Shown piece after piece: positions 23,361-35,415 of a DNA stretch of 64,000 nucleotides (within the stretch, counting starts at the first letter, position 1; each line of letters starts with the position of its first letter). The translations under genes were made by a program, and so were the position numbers. The notes under the pieces are model-generated. The model was not told the DNA's origin. It ran no database searches and saw only the letters and a program-made list of their open reading frames with translations. Source of the stretch: Rhizophagus irregularis (taxonomy: Eukaryota > Glomeromycota > Glomeromycetes > Glomerales > Glomeraceae). The stretch spans positions 1,230,501 to 1,294,500 of the forward strand of contig NC_089444.1 of NCBI RefSeq assembly GCF_026210795.1, in the 5' to 3' direction.

Positions 23361-24312
23361 TACTATAATCTCCACTTTGGCCAAATGAAATCAACTTCAT
23401 TTATTAATTAAAAGTTGTTCAGGCATGTTGAAACCACTTGAATATTAATTTTCATGAATATAGGTATAGTGCTTAGAGAAAATTGCATTTCTTGATGATA
23501 TTAACTCTCTTTTCTGTTTTTTAATTTAGAGCGTAATATTTCCACTTTAGACAAATGAAATCAACTTTATTTATTAATTGAAAGTTGTTCAGGCAGGTTG
23601 AAACCACTTGAATATTAATTTTCATGAATGTAGGTGTAGTGCTCAGAGAAAATTGCATTTTTCTTGATGATATTAACTCTCTTTTTTGTGTTTTAATTTA
23701 GAGCGTAATATTTCCACTTTGGGCAAATGAAATCAACTTTATTTATTAATTGAAAGTTGTTCAGGCAGGTTGAAACTACTTGAATATTAATTTTCATGAA
23801 TGTAGGTGTAGTGCTTAGAGAAAATTGCATTTTTCTTGATGATATTAACTCTCTTTTCTGTTTTTTAATTTAGAGCGTAATATTTCCACTTTAGACAAAT
23901 GAAATCAACTTTATTTATTAAATGAAAGTTGTTCAGGCAGGTTGAAACCACTTGAATATTAATTTTCATGAATGTAGGTGTAGTGCTTAGAGAAAATTGC
24001 ATTTTTCTTGATGATATTAACTCTCTTTTCTGTTTTTTAATTTAGAGCGTAATATTTCCACTTTGGGCAAATGAAATCAACTTTATTTATTAAATGAAAG
24101 TTGTTCAGGCAGGTTGAAACCACTTGAATATTAATTTTCATGAATGTAGGTGTAGTGCTTAGAGAAAATTGCATTTTTCTTGATGATATTAACTCTCTTT
24201 TCTGTTTTTTAATTTAGAGCGTAATATTTCCACTTTGGGCAAATGAAATCAACTTTATTTATTAAATGAAAGTTGTTCAGGCAAGTTGAAACTACTTGAA
24301 TATTAGTTTTCA
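23361..24312. repeat. 172-bp tandem satellite, about 5.5 copies
   Basis: GAGCGTAATATTTCCACTTT recurs at 23529, 23701, 23873, 24045 and 24217 (the first and third with TAG variants after CACTT), exactly 172 bp apart each time. A partial copy precedes (from about 23361) and a truncated one ends near 24312. Copies are nearly identical apart from point changes. No coding frame. Confidence 0.9.
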
Positions 24313-24818
24313 TAAGATTTCATTTTTTTGTAGCTGTATTAACTTTAGAACACTTATTACAGCTTATGTCATTATTTTAAATTATAAAAATTAATTTATA
24401 TTATTGGCTAATTATAATCATATGATACTATTTGATTTAATAATTTAATAAAATATTATTATTTAAAATTAAATTCATATAAATGCAACTAATATTAATA
24501 ATTATAATTTAATCAGTAAATTCATTGACCAATTCTTGTAAATTCTATGCTCAAATTATGTAATTTCTTTGATCAAATCAATATAAATTCAGTATAAATT
24601 ATGGTCAATCATACACATGGTGCATTTTTGTGATATGGAATTGTGCATTTTCATATATCCTTATATATAGTTTAGATACATTATTTTTAAGAAAAAATTG
24701 TATAAATCTTATTAAAACATGATTTTTTATAGGGTCTAATTATAATAAAATTTTATTATTCAGTAACAATTCAATTTATTTATATCAAAGAATTTTTTTA
24801 ATTATAAATGTTATATTT

Positions 24819-24855
24819 GGGGGACGAAGTCCCCCAGCAAATCGCATATTCTAGT
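24819..24855 (+). mobile_element. Helitron-like 3' end
   Basis: A perfect hairpin GGGGGAC-GAA-GTCCCCC (24819-24835) is followed after 15 nt by CTAG and then T (24851-24855), the layout of a Helitron 3' terminus (hairpin, then CTRR, insertion before T). The matching 5' end was not found. Confidence 0.5.
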
Positions 24856-25928
24856 TAATGTGATAATCTCTTAAAAATTTTTTGACATATTAATAAATTT
24901 GAATTTTATATGGACGGGTCGCTTATAGATTAAGTAAAGAAAGATATAACATGACATGTGGTTTATTCAAACAGTCATTTATTCTGAGATCAAATCTGAA
25001 TTAACAGCAATTATTTGTACATTGTTAACAGTTCCCTTCAAATAGTTCAGTAAGGATTAATTCAGATAGTCACATAAAAGATGTTGATCTGACAGATCCG
25101 TGTTTGATATTTCCATGTTTTTTCCGTGGATGTATCATTTTCATGCTTTAAATCATGAAAAATTTCATCTCTCTAACATGGATATTATACATGTTGCCGA
25201 AACTCAGTAATTTCGGCATAATTTCAGGTTTCGGTTTCAGCCAGCCATTGAAACTCTACCGAAAGTCAAAATTCAGGCAGAAATTGTCTGGCCAACATTA
25301 TATAATTTGGCCCGCATTATGAATTTTTGTTTATCCTATGTCACGTGATCTATAATTCTAGCCTGCACCGCAAATTGGCCGGAATTACCAGAATTACCAA
25401 AAATTTCGGCCAGGGTTCTTTCGAACCTTTCGAATTCGGCCATTTATAGGTCAGAACATGATAATCAATCACTTTGGCTAATTATTAAATCATAATTTAC
25501 AAATTATTCTAAATAATACCTAACATTCTAATTTATGTAACTCTTCTAATCCTATTAATAAATGATATAATAAATAAATTTCATCTTTCTATATTAATTT
25601 ATTAAAATTATTTAAGGGAATACTTCTCAAACTACTTTTATCAGTAAATCTTATAATTACTGTATCACGATATCTTCAGAAAAAGGTCAGGTTTGACAAC
25701 CAGTCAAAAAAATCATGAAAAATTTTCCTTTTATAGAGGAAAGCTATTCCCTTTTTTGAAATACTGACCGAAATTATCATAATTCCAGCCCTGAAAAAAT
25801 GCGTACAGACTACAGATAATAATAGTAAAATTTTTTTAGCTGTATCTGATCTTTTTATATATATTTCTGGGGTCCTTTAGTTTCTAGTCTTTAGTTAATC
25901 AATAAAATTTTAATCTGCTCTCTCTTCT

Positions 25929-26400
25929 AATGTTAAACAAGATATTGATTTAATTTATAAAATTATTAATGGAAAACGACCTAATATTACTGATGATATA
26001 CCTGAATATTTTACCAACTTAATGAAAAAAATTGGAATTCTGATCCTAAAAAAAGACCTTCAGCAACGAATGGTTGTGAAATTTTTAATTCTTGGTAAAA
26101 TATGAGAATGAACGCCAAATATTTTAATCAAGCTGAAGAAATAAGATTAGAATTAATAAAATCAAAAATGCTTGGACCTGATTTTAGTGAGAAATCTTAC
26201 CCAAAAGCAATTTATACAAGTAGTTTATTAAGTTCCTTAATTGGTTCACCTTCAATTATTCCGTTTGTTACAAAACAAAGTATGTAAATATTAATTTTAT
26301 ACATTTTAACAATTAATAATTATTATCGTTATCATTTTAGATAATAGACTTGAAGCATTAATTGAAGAATCAAACAATAACATTTGCATATTTCATTATA
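25929..26400 (+). pseudogene. Kinase C-terminal fragment
   Basis: The frame from about 25929 reads QDIDLIYKIINGKRPNITDD, then after a small deletion WNSDPKKRPSA, the end of the kinase domain of this family. A TAA follows NSW (near 26097), then the tail with KAIYTSSLL and an intron-like gap (GT after 26279, AG near 26340). The N-terminal two thirds of the kinase are missing. It is clearly related to the kinase at 28-30.6 kb (SEKS-PKAIYTS tail) and in the same orientation, so it is probably the debris of a local tandem duplicate. Confidence 0.75.
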
Positions 26401-28023
26401 AATCTAAGTTCTTTTGTTATAGGATCTTTTTATGATATCATACCATTTAACAATATATTTAATATATTCAAATTTACTTATCAAACATTTGATAAAGAGA
26501 TTTTAACTAAAAATTTATGAAATCAGCAAAGGAAGAGATAATCATTCACATATTGAAAAATTTGACCTTGGTCACATCATTATCATCAGTTCTTGAAACT
26601 GCTATGATTTCTTTGACCATGTAATCTTGAGTCAGACATTCTGTAGAATCATATACGTAGGAAACAGTTGAGATTTTAGCAGGCATGGTGGGAATTCTGT
26701 TAGCAAAGTGAATAATTGAATGATAAAAAATTCTTTCATAAAATAATTTTTTTTTACCATTACTATCATTTTCAATACAAATGTATATTTTACATTTATT
26801 TACATTTACGAAATAAGAAAAATTTTTTTCATGTTATTTTTTATCCATGAAAAATAAAATTACAAAATATCATACGAAAAAAAGATGTTATTAAAAAAAA
26901 AAATAGAAAAAAAAGAAATAATTCTTAAAATAGGTCAAACTCATATAACTTACAAGTAAAAAGCAGGTTAGTTATATGAAAGAAAGAAAAAAAAATATTT
27001 CATGGCATTTCTTGGCATTTTTATTTACAATGAGCTTAAATAATCGAGGCACTGCCACATATCATTCCTAAGGTAGAAATGATAAGATGATTTTTTCCAA
27101 AAAAAGTATCAGATAATTTTATTTATACAAACAAAAAATTCGATTCTAAAATTTTTTTTTTTATTTATGATCCAAATGGAGTAAAAATCCTAATATTTAG
27201 ACAGATTGGCTATTCTAAGAAATAAAAAATAAATTTAATAAATTTTCACCAAAATTTTTTTCCTATTTTGGCTCAAGAATTTTCATGATAAAAATAAAAT
27301 AAAAGAATTGTAGAACAATGCGCAGTATAATACAAAAATAGGAAAAAACATATCAGGTTTTTTATACTACGATGAGTGATAATCGGGGCTTAATCAAAGA
27401 AAAAATGCAAGCTGCATGAATTTGATATGAAAAAACATTTTTTGATTTTTTTAGAATATTCTAATTAATGTAAGAAGTTTCTATTGATAATCAAAAATCT
27501 ATTTTGGGCCACATCATCTGAAATTTTGCGTAACATGGGTTAAAAAATTTTTTTTTTTTTTTGATTTATGGAAAAATATATAAATGTCTCCTATTCACAG
27601 GAAGGGAGGGTGGGCGTTATACTCTTAGATTTAGGATTATTCTTAATTCTAATAACCAAACTCTAAGATATTAAATTCGCGGGCAAAGTTTTCATGTAGA
27701 TCAAAACCAAAAAAGAGTATACGTTGCAAGTGTTTTGATGATCGTTTACCATGGGTCACTTTATTTTGAAAATTTAAAAAAAAATTGTAATACAGTATTT
27801 TAAAGAGTACAACAAATTACCAAACAGGAAAAAGTTTTTTACTCTACGATAAAGAAGATTCTCAGATCAACATCGCATTTTTGTTTTGCAAAGTACTTCC
27901 AAATAAATACAAATCGAATTTTCCGTAGTACTGGAAGAATTCATCGACAGAAAATTCTACATTCTACGGGTTCATTATGAAAACTATAAATAAGTTGAAT
28001 TTTCTATACTGTAATATTATAAA
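26401..28023. other. Gene-free stretch
   Basis: Positions 26405-26460 repeat 12361-12416 with about three mismatches. Minus-strand 26686-26546 is a 46-codon frame from ATG with balanced codon use (starts MPAKISTVSYVYDSTECL), possibly an exon or gene relic, family unknown. The rest is AT-rich with no signal beyond the promoter region of the next kinase. Confidence 0.35.
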
Positions 28024-30620
28024 ATGGAACTTGTAAAATTAAATGATGAAAATTCTTTTGATCCAACCCCCAAATTAAAATCTAATCCCGTACCGATTTT
28101 TTTTATTTCTTTTAACTGGGAAGATAATTATTGTTTTCATTGTGGAGAAGAATACACAAAGACGACTATCAGTGAATACCAAAAATACTGCAAAAATGTT
28201 TATCGAGTTATTTAACTAATATAACTGATATTAATCTTTACTTGGACGTATATTTATTCACAAAGGATTTGGAATGTAATGATCATAAAATAAGTAGAAC
28301 CAAAATACCACAAAATATTCAAGAATGCTGTATAAATTGCTTGATAGTATTATATTTTAAACAAATATCTACTAAATAACTTCTTGGGTTTATTAGAGGT
28401 ATTAGAGATTCATACGATTTATACGAATACGTGATTACAGGTGAAAAATATTGTAAACTATGTGGAAAATTATTATATCGCAATTGTATTACAGAAATAT
28501 TTAAACTATGTTCAACTTGTTATTTAGTCTCTTCTGGATGTATAGAATCAACCTTAACTAAAAAGTTTATTTCAATTATTTATTTACCATTTTGGGAAAA
28601 TACAAGTACTTGTTTTTGTCTTGAAAAATTGGTATTTACATCAAACTGTCAAAAGTATTGTGAAAATTGTTTCATATTTTTTATTGGATGTAGATATTGT
28701 TTAACAACAAATATTATTTTTGGGGTTACAAATCGATCACAATGCAAAAAATGCAAAAGAGTATCAATTTTTGATATTACAAAGATTATTAGTATTAACA
28801 GTGGAGATAGTGTTTTAGATAATTTTCTTTTTAATATAAGAAATAATCAATTGAATCAATTGAACATAACTAAATTCGTTTACGATTTAAAAAGTAATAA
28901 GTATCTCATTCCATCCCAGATATATACTAAAACTTTACGTACTAAAATTAGAAGAAGATTAATAAGATATATACCATATTCTCAACTTATAAATGTAAAA
29001 AAAATAGAAGAAGGAGGATTTAGCATCATATATCAAGCAACCTGGTTAGATAGTCCAAACTATAATTCAATTGTCATTTTAAAAAGATTTAAAAATCTTC
29101 AATATGCTAAAAAATATTTTTTTAAAGAGGTAAATATTTAAAAATTCGTATTTTTATTTAATGTTCGCAAAATATCTTAATTTAATGTCGAAATTTATAG
29201 CTGGAGTCGAATCATCGCTGTTATAAATTAGGTTGTACTGTTAATGAAACTTTTGGTTTTACAAAAGATCCCAAATTGGACGATTATATATTAGTTATGC
29301 AATATGCATCAGAAGGAGATTTACATAAATATTTACAAAAGGAATTTCCAGTAATTGATTGGAAACAAAAGATAAGAATTTTAAATGATATTTCATTAGG
29401 GTATTTATATTTTAAATATATTGATAATGATTAATTTGTGATTCTAATTTAATAATCTTATTTTAGACTTTTTGCTGTCCATGATTCAAATTTCATACAT
29501 CGAGATTTACATAGTGGAAATATATTGGTAAATAATTTAAATATTTATATTTGTTATAAAATAGGAGATCTAGGATTATCACGATCTGCAAACGATACCT
29601 CATTGGATGATGAAATATATGGAGTAATACCTTATATTGCACCAGAAATATTTAAAGGGTCGGCATTTTCCAAAGAATCTGATATTTATAGTCTAGGTAT
29701 GATTATGTGGGAACTTACAACAGGTTGTAAACCTTTTGCTAATGTTGAACATGATCATAGTCTTATTTTTAATATTATTGATGGTGTACGACCTGAAATT
29801 ACAAAAGATACACCAGAATGTTATGCTAATTTAATGAAAAGTTGTTGGGATTCTGATCCCAAAAAAAGACCTTCTATATGTGAAATTCGGAATACTTGTA
29901 TTCCATGGTATAAATATTATAATCAGTTTATTGAAAATAAATATGGATTCGATTTCGTAGCTCAATTTAGCCAAGCTGAATTAAAATGGAAAGATTTAAT
30001 AGTCTCGAAGAAGCTTGGTCCCGAGTTTAGTGAAAAGTCTCACCCAAAAGCTATTTATACAAGTAGATCATTAAACTCTTACATTTCTAAACGTTCATTT
30101 ATATTTTCTAAACGTTCATCTATATTTTCTAAACGTTCATCTATATTTTCTAAACGTTCATCTATATTTTCTAAATGTTCATCTATATTTTCTAAATGTT
30201 CATTTATCAATTCATCAAACGGTATGTACTTGATATTTTAATAAAAGTAATCTTTGGATAGATAATTTTAAAATTCTTTTTTTTTTTTTATAGATTACAC
30301 TTCAGAAGAATTAGAATTAGACATAGATATTAAAAGGTATTTTAAAATTAAAAATATTTGTTAATTATAATTTAAATCCAACAATGAAAGTCTTCAATAA
30401 AATATTAGTGATAGACTCACCTCACTTGGAATTAAGCGAAATATTGAAGAATTAAATATTAATTCTTGTGAAAATAGTGGTAAATGTTTTATTCGATTTT
30501 AAATAATATTAAAATTTGTTGTTTATATTTATCTATTTCTCAAATTTAAAAATAGGAAAACGAATTAAAGTTAGTTCTGGTTATTCAAGGACAACTCTCG
30601 CATCTTTCAATAGACAATAA
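28024..30620 (+). pseudogene. Tyrosine-kinase-like gene, near complete but broken
   Basis: Exons: 28024-29129, 29201-29400, 29467-30221, 30294-30336, then degraded exons to TAA 30618-30620. The N-terminal half has several CxxC/CxxCG pairs (FHCGEE, CKLCGKLL, CSTCYL), a zinc-ribbon-like region usual in Rhizophagus kinases. The kinase domain is intact: EEGGFSIIY, lysine in VILKRF, HRDLHSGN, DLG, APEIF, then a Lys/Ser-rich tail. Breaks: a frameshift near 28205 (after YCKNVYRV), TAA at 28377-28379 within the zinc region, and near 30380 a lost acceptor plus an in-frame TAA. A shorter product starting after 28379 would still contain the whole kinase domain, so residual function cannot be excluded. 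Sequencing error is an alternative for a single break but not for all three. Confidence 0.7.
30079..30206 (+). repeat. 21-bp coding minisatellite (heptapeptide)
   Basis: A 21-bp unit encoding SIFSKRS-type heptapeptides is repeated about six times in the tail of the kinase, with K-R changing to K-C in the last units. Copies are nearly identical, so length variation between strains is likely. Confidence 0.85.
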
Positions 30621-33453
30621 TGAGGAAATAAGAAATGGATGGAAATTTCATACAGATATAATAATATATTTTATTTTTAATATTAGATTTACCGATTTTT
30701 TTCTTCTTTATTTTTTTTTTTATTATTATGCAGTATTATTCAATTAGCTTTGGTGAAATGCAAAGTGAGAATTAGGACGAAATAGCTTAAATTTTAATCC
30801 TAAGGCGCAGTTAAAATCATAAATAAATATAAAAATTAAATCATAATTTGAACCGATTGACAAATTTTCGAAAGAGTTGTTTCGTATATAAAATTTAACT
30901 TATTTAAAAGCGCATGAAAAAAATGTAGGATTTTGTAAAGTGTGCTAAATATATATAATAAACGTTTTAAAGAAATTCATGATGTTTGTTTAAAAATTTC
31001 TCATTAAAGTAAATTAATGTTCAATTTTTCTTGTTGAACGAATTTCGCTCGCTAGTTTCTGCGTCAAAAAAAGGGTCAAAGAAACGACGCAGTATTTTTT
31101 GGAGTGATACGGAAAGTTGTGGAGTCCGGTCCCTATGTGACAGTTTACTCAAGTGATAAATAACACGACGGGCCAAACACGTGATTCGGAGTGGGCCAAG
31201 ATGCTATTCATCACCTGAGTACAAATGTCGCCGTACTCCACTCAACATCCTCACCGGACTCTACAACTATTCGTCTCAACACCTCCACCGGACGCCACAA
31301 CTATTCGTCTCACCTATTTTTTTGATTAGCTTATGTATATTATCTTAATAATGATATATAAAATTTCGAGTCAATCGAATTGATCAAAGAGTATGAAATA
31401 ACAAGAAACAGAAATTTTTTACGCAATTTATTATATAAAAAACAGGTATTGTAATTTATTTATTATTACATGGTAATCCGTGTAAAAATTAATTAATAAA
31501 TAAATAAATAAAATAAACTAATTAAATAAATCATTCCTTGAATTAATTCCTAATCTTAACGTTAACGTTATATACAGTAATTGACCTTAGTAAAAATTTG
31601 TGATTTTGCTATATCTTAAATGGAGGTGGAGGATAAAGCCTATATTTAACTTATATAATAATCACTTCCATAACGTGATTACTAATTAATATAAAGTAAA
31701 AAATAATGAAGTGACGAAACGTTCTAAAAATGTTCGGAATATTTCACTTCGAAAATTAGATATTTAATTGAGCATATCGAAATTTTAATCCGGGGGGTGA
31801 TTTTATTTGTAAAATAGGACCCGAAATATATATGTAGGGGCAAGGTGCATTATTGCGTCGCCATCATAGAAAAATTTTACAGGGTTAGATACTGATTTGC
31901 GTGGTGATCAGATTATTAAAATGCGTATTTTTAGTATTTTTAACAGGTTTTTTTTAATAAGGGGTTTATTTTGCGTATTTTTAGTGGTTTATCCGATCAT
32001 ATATATACACATACGTTTCATAAGAAATAAATATAATTAACTATGTAGCATATGTAGCATAAAAGAAATACGCATGTAACACTTGTAACGCCTTGCTTCT
32101 AATATTATCTATTATCTTTATTATCTTGGGCCATTAATGATTATTTTGGCCAGAAAGATGTAATTGAAAAAAATGATAACCATATTTATTGAATGTATTA
32201 TTATATATTCATTGTAAAAAATATTTTAATTTATTTTACAAAATTTTACATTGTAACACTCGATCCTGTGGTATGGGTTCTTGCCACATCAAGTTGTTAA
32301 CAAAATATTCCTTTATTCAATAATAAAATATTCACACTATACAAAATAATCATACTACACTATTCTATTAAACTAAATCAAACTCCCTCATATGTAAATT
32401 CTATCAACCCTTAAATTAATTAAGGTGGCACTTTTTCATCATAAGAAAAGGGCAAAAAGAATCGAAAAATAATATAATGGGTAAAATAGGAAAATTCAAC
32501 TTCTGTCTGAGATGGTCGAAATAATCTCCTTTTTATAATTGTCCTTGTTTACTTGACCTTTCTTATATGAATGTTGATCTCTTTCCTTCATTCAAATAAT
32601 GTTTCTACTAAGCCTCATTTTCATCTATGTAACTGGTTTGTAGATCTTCTAATCACGTGTACAGTTTATTCTCATGTGACAGGAGTTATTAATCAGTTTA
32701 TACTCGTGACTTGGAGTTCACTACTGGAAATAAAATAAAATTTTATACACTACTTAAGCTAAATATAATACTGCGCCTCACAATTAATAAATTCACTAGA
32801 TAAGTTCAGACGCTACAACGTATATGAATATTTATTAATTACGGGATTCCGGTAAGATATTTTTTTCCTAATTATTTTCTTTAACGAACGACTACTAACT
32901 TTTTTTTTCCTTTATAGACGGCTGACTCTTTGATATCCTTAGAATTTAGACGCGGATTTCGTAAGTTTTTAACTTTTTTTTCTTTAATTTTTTCTTTTAA
33001 CGAATGGTCATCATCTTTCTTTTTTTCAGATGATTGGTTCTTCAACTCTTAAACATATTAAATAAAACGTACGTACGTATGGAAGAAGTCATGAGACCAA
33101 CGTACGTACAGTACATAGATTTTTTAAACAAAAATTTTCTTTTTTTTATAATAAACTTGTCAACTTGATACAGTAATACTAATATATATAAATACCAAAA
33201 AAGAATATTTACAGTGATGCTCCGAATTCTATCTTTTATATATGAAATTGTTTAAGATATTTATTTATTATAAAAAAACTTTGAGATGTTTGTAAAAAAC
33301 GAATTTATACTGCTAAATATTAAACTTTATTAGAATTAATGTATTAACCTCCCATTTATTGGTGGTTCTAACTCGCCAATATTGTTGTATTTGTTTGAGC
33401 TCGCTTTAATTGTAGGTGTTATTATTATAAAGTAACATGTTATTATTATTTGT
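30621..33453. other. Gene-free stretch with a large imperfect hairpin
   Basis: About 31113-31267 forms an imperfect hairpin (GTTGTGGAGTCCGGT against ACCGGACTCTACAAC), with a further copy of the outer motif near 31290. The sequence alternates AT-rich runs with short palindromes such as AACGTTAACGTTA (31559) and CGTACGTACGTA (33070). No gene is seen. Confidence 0.4.
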
Positions 33454-34063
33454 TTAAATAAATGTCATTTTCTTTTTTTTTTTAGCATTAGCTATTTCTA
33501 ATGCCTCGGCCTCTGCTTCTTTTTTCCTAGCTTCAGCTGCACGCTTCCTTAATGCTATTTTTCTTTTCTCAATTTCTTAATTCAGATATTTCATTTATGG
33601 TTGATGTTTCTTCATTCTTTTCTCTTATACCTTTCTTTGATGATTTGTTTCTATTAATGGAAGAATAATAGATTACTTTTAATGATGGTTTAGTAGACAA
33701 CTCATCATCTGTTAAATCAATAACGGATTCTTTGTTTTTTTTGGTTACGAGACACTATGTACAATCAATACAATAAAAAAAACTTGGAATTACACAAAAA
33801 TCAATAAAAGATAATAATTTTTACATATATGCATTTGCGTGTTATTGCCTCGTGTTCTTTTAATCTCACTTCTATCACGATGATTGTAAGGTACTCTTGA
33901 TTTATTATGGATTCAAAATTGTTTTCCTCTTTATAAAAAAAATTTTACAGTTATTTGATAATATTATACAATAATACTAAATTATTAATGAACATACCTC
34001 AAAATAGCTGATAATAACGTCAACTGGTTTAAACTTCCCCAGCGTAGCTCTGGCACGTGACAT
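33454..34063 (-). pseudogene. Small basic protein gene, three exons, one frameshift
   Basis: Exons: 34063-33998 (starts MSRARATLGKFKPVDVII), 33926-33825 and 33754-33454, with GT/AG introns and matching phases. In the sequence as given the frame stops at TGA 33571-33569 after 117 codons. One base further the other frame continues as a highly charged helix (RKRAAEARKKEAEAEALE) to a poly-Lys end and TAA at 33456-33454. This indicates a one-base insertion (AAATTGAG) or a sequencing error. The middle is acidic (DLTDDE). The charged coiled-coil-like C-terminus suggests a DNA- or chromatin-associated role, but I do not recognise the family. Confidence 0.6.
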
Positions 34064-35094
34064 ATTCTGCAGATCATGATTTTTTTGAACCAAATATTAT
34101 TCAACTTTTATAATCATAATTTCTATAGGAATAAATACAGTGCTGGCAAAAAGTAATCGGAATTACAAAAAAATGCGACAAATGAGAAACCAGTGATTGA
34201 AATTGCTTCAAAATTTGTAGATTTGTTGCCAAATGTGTCGTTATTTCTTTGTCTCACAATCGATTTTTTAATTCAAAAAAAAAAAATTGTAATATATTTA
34301 ATTTATAAAAAATCTGAAATTCTAATATTGTATAGCATTAAAATTGCAGTTCATTAAAAGGTTGAATGATTATAAATTAAAAGTTTAATCTTTCGCTTTG
34401 CTTCGGACAATAAAATCTATAAAAAAAACGCATTTATTATAACAATATTCCATATTTATGTTATCACAAATATTTAGTTTTATATTGTTTTAACAGATTT
34501 TTAAAAATTGGTTTTAACTTAGAGAATTTTGTCGTTGTTGTCCATAAAACGGTAAACAATAAACAAATAAATTAATAGGGCTGATCGCGCCACACAAGTC
34601 ACGTAGGGAAGAAAATTTGTTGGGGAAGATCGGCTTTAGACAACCCCAAAAGGAATCATCGCATGCGCGATGAATAAATCATTAAATTTTATGCATAATG
34701 TAAATGTTAACAAAATTCATCACAGTGAAATATAACGTTTGTATCAAATCTGAATTAATGTATTTTGACATGAACAAATTAAAAAACCATTCAAATTGGA
34801 TCTTTTTTTTTTTAAAAAAAAGATTATTTATTGATTTGCTATTACGTTTCGACACATTTAATCAACTAAAGTTGACAAAAAATCATTATTGAAAATTGTA
34901 ATTTGTAATTTATAAAATATAAACGCGTTTATTTATAGATCTAAATATAAAGAAGCTGACTACAACGCGAAAAAGTATTACAACAGCCAATAAAAAAATA
35001 TTCATAACAGAAAGAAAAAGAAAAAAACAAATAAAAATTACAAAAATTCTTAAAATGAGTTAATACTATCTTGTTTATTAACTACAAGAAAATT
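34064..35094. other. Gene-free stretch
   Basis: AT-rich. A 62-codon frame at 34704-34892 has a low-complexity Phe/Leu/Lys composition and no domain. Near 34580-34680 the composition is briefly balanced (CGCATGCGCGATG palindrome), without a clear function. Confidence 0.35.
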
Positions 35095-35415
35095 TTACGC
35101 GCAAGACGTTGCGGTGCAAGAAGTTCCCGAAGGGCAACAAGTTCCATCACCGCAAGATACACCACTAGCACCGCATCCATAGGGGTGACAGCATCCGACT
35201 GCACATGGAACTAGTCCTTGGGACGAACACGACTGTCTTTTCGACAAACGGTGTGGACCACTTGTCCTTCCTTTTTCTTCCGGCCGTCTTTTATCTATGG
35301 AGTTCTCTTTAGTAACTCTACTAGCATCATCTCTTTTCCAAGTAGAAGGTGTAGCAGAAGCGAATGCGATAAAGGCTACAATTATAGCGAGTATTAGGAT
35401 AATTTTTTTATTCAT
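35095..35415 (-). CDS. Secreted cysteine-rich peptide with Kex2 sites
   Basis: 106 aa, single exon. Residues 1-21 form a signal peptide (MNKK start, hydrophobic ILILAIIVAFIAFASA). A charged propeptide follows with dibasic sites KR at 27-28, KRR at 42-44 and KR at 59-60, fitting Kex2 cleavage in the Golgi. Cleavage after 60 would release a 46-residue peptide with ten cysteines (63, 71, 75, 76, 81, 88, 93, 94, 100, 105), including two adjacent pairs, Gly/Ser-rich between. This layout is common in fungal secreted effectors and small knotted peptides; the target is unknown. No intron. It could also be a cell-wall or defence-like peptide. Confidence 0.8.
   Translation of the reverse strand: MNKKIILILAIIVAFIAFASATPSTWKRDDASRVTKENSIDKRRPEEKGRTSGPHRLSKRQSCSSQGLVPCAVGCCHPYGCGASGVSCGDGTCCPSGTSCTATSCA

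Larger units (their letters stand above)
22104..25928. other. Gene-free stretch with satellites and a Helitron-like end
   Basis: It holds the microsatellite, 172-bp satellite and Helitron-like end listed separately. The first exon of the upstream kinase should lie in its first kilobase, but none is recognisable. The 81-codon plus-strand frame at 22210 has no domain and lies in AT-rich DNA. Around 25200-25800 there are short GC-richer inverted motifs (GGCCGGAATTACC, GACCGAAATTATCATAA) that look like MITE debris. Confidence 0.4.

Noticed and set aside
23361-24312. CRISPR-like regular repeats
   Set aside because: The whole 172-bp unit is conserved with no unique spacers, and the organism is a eukaryote.
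32253-32780. Possible solo LTR (TGTAACACTCGATCC ... GCGCCTCACA)
   Set aside because: Begins TG and ends CA, but no target duplication and no second copy in the window.
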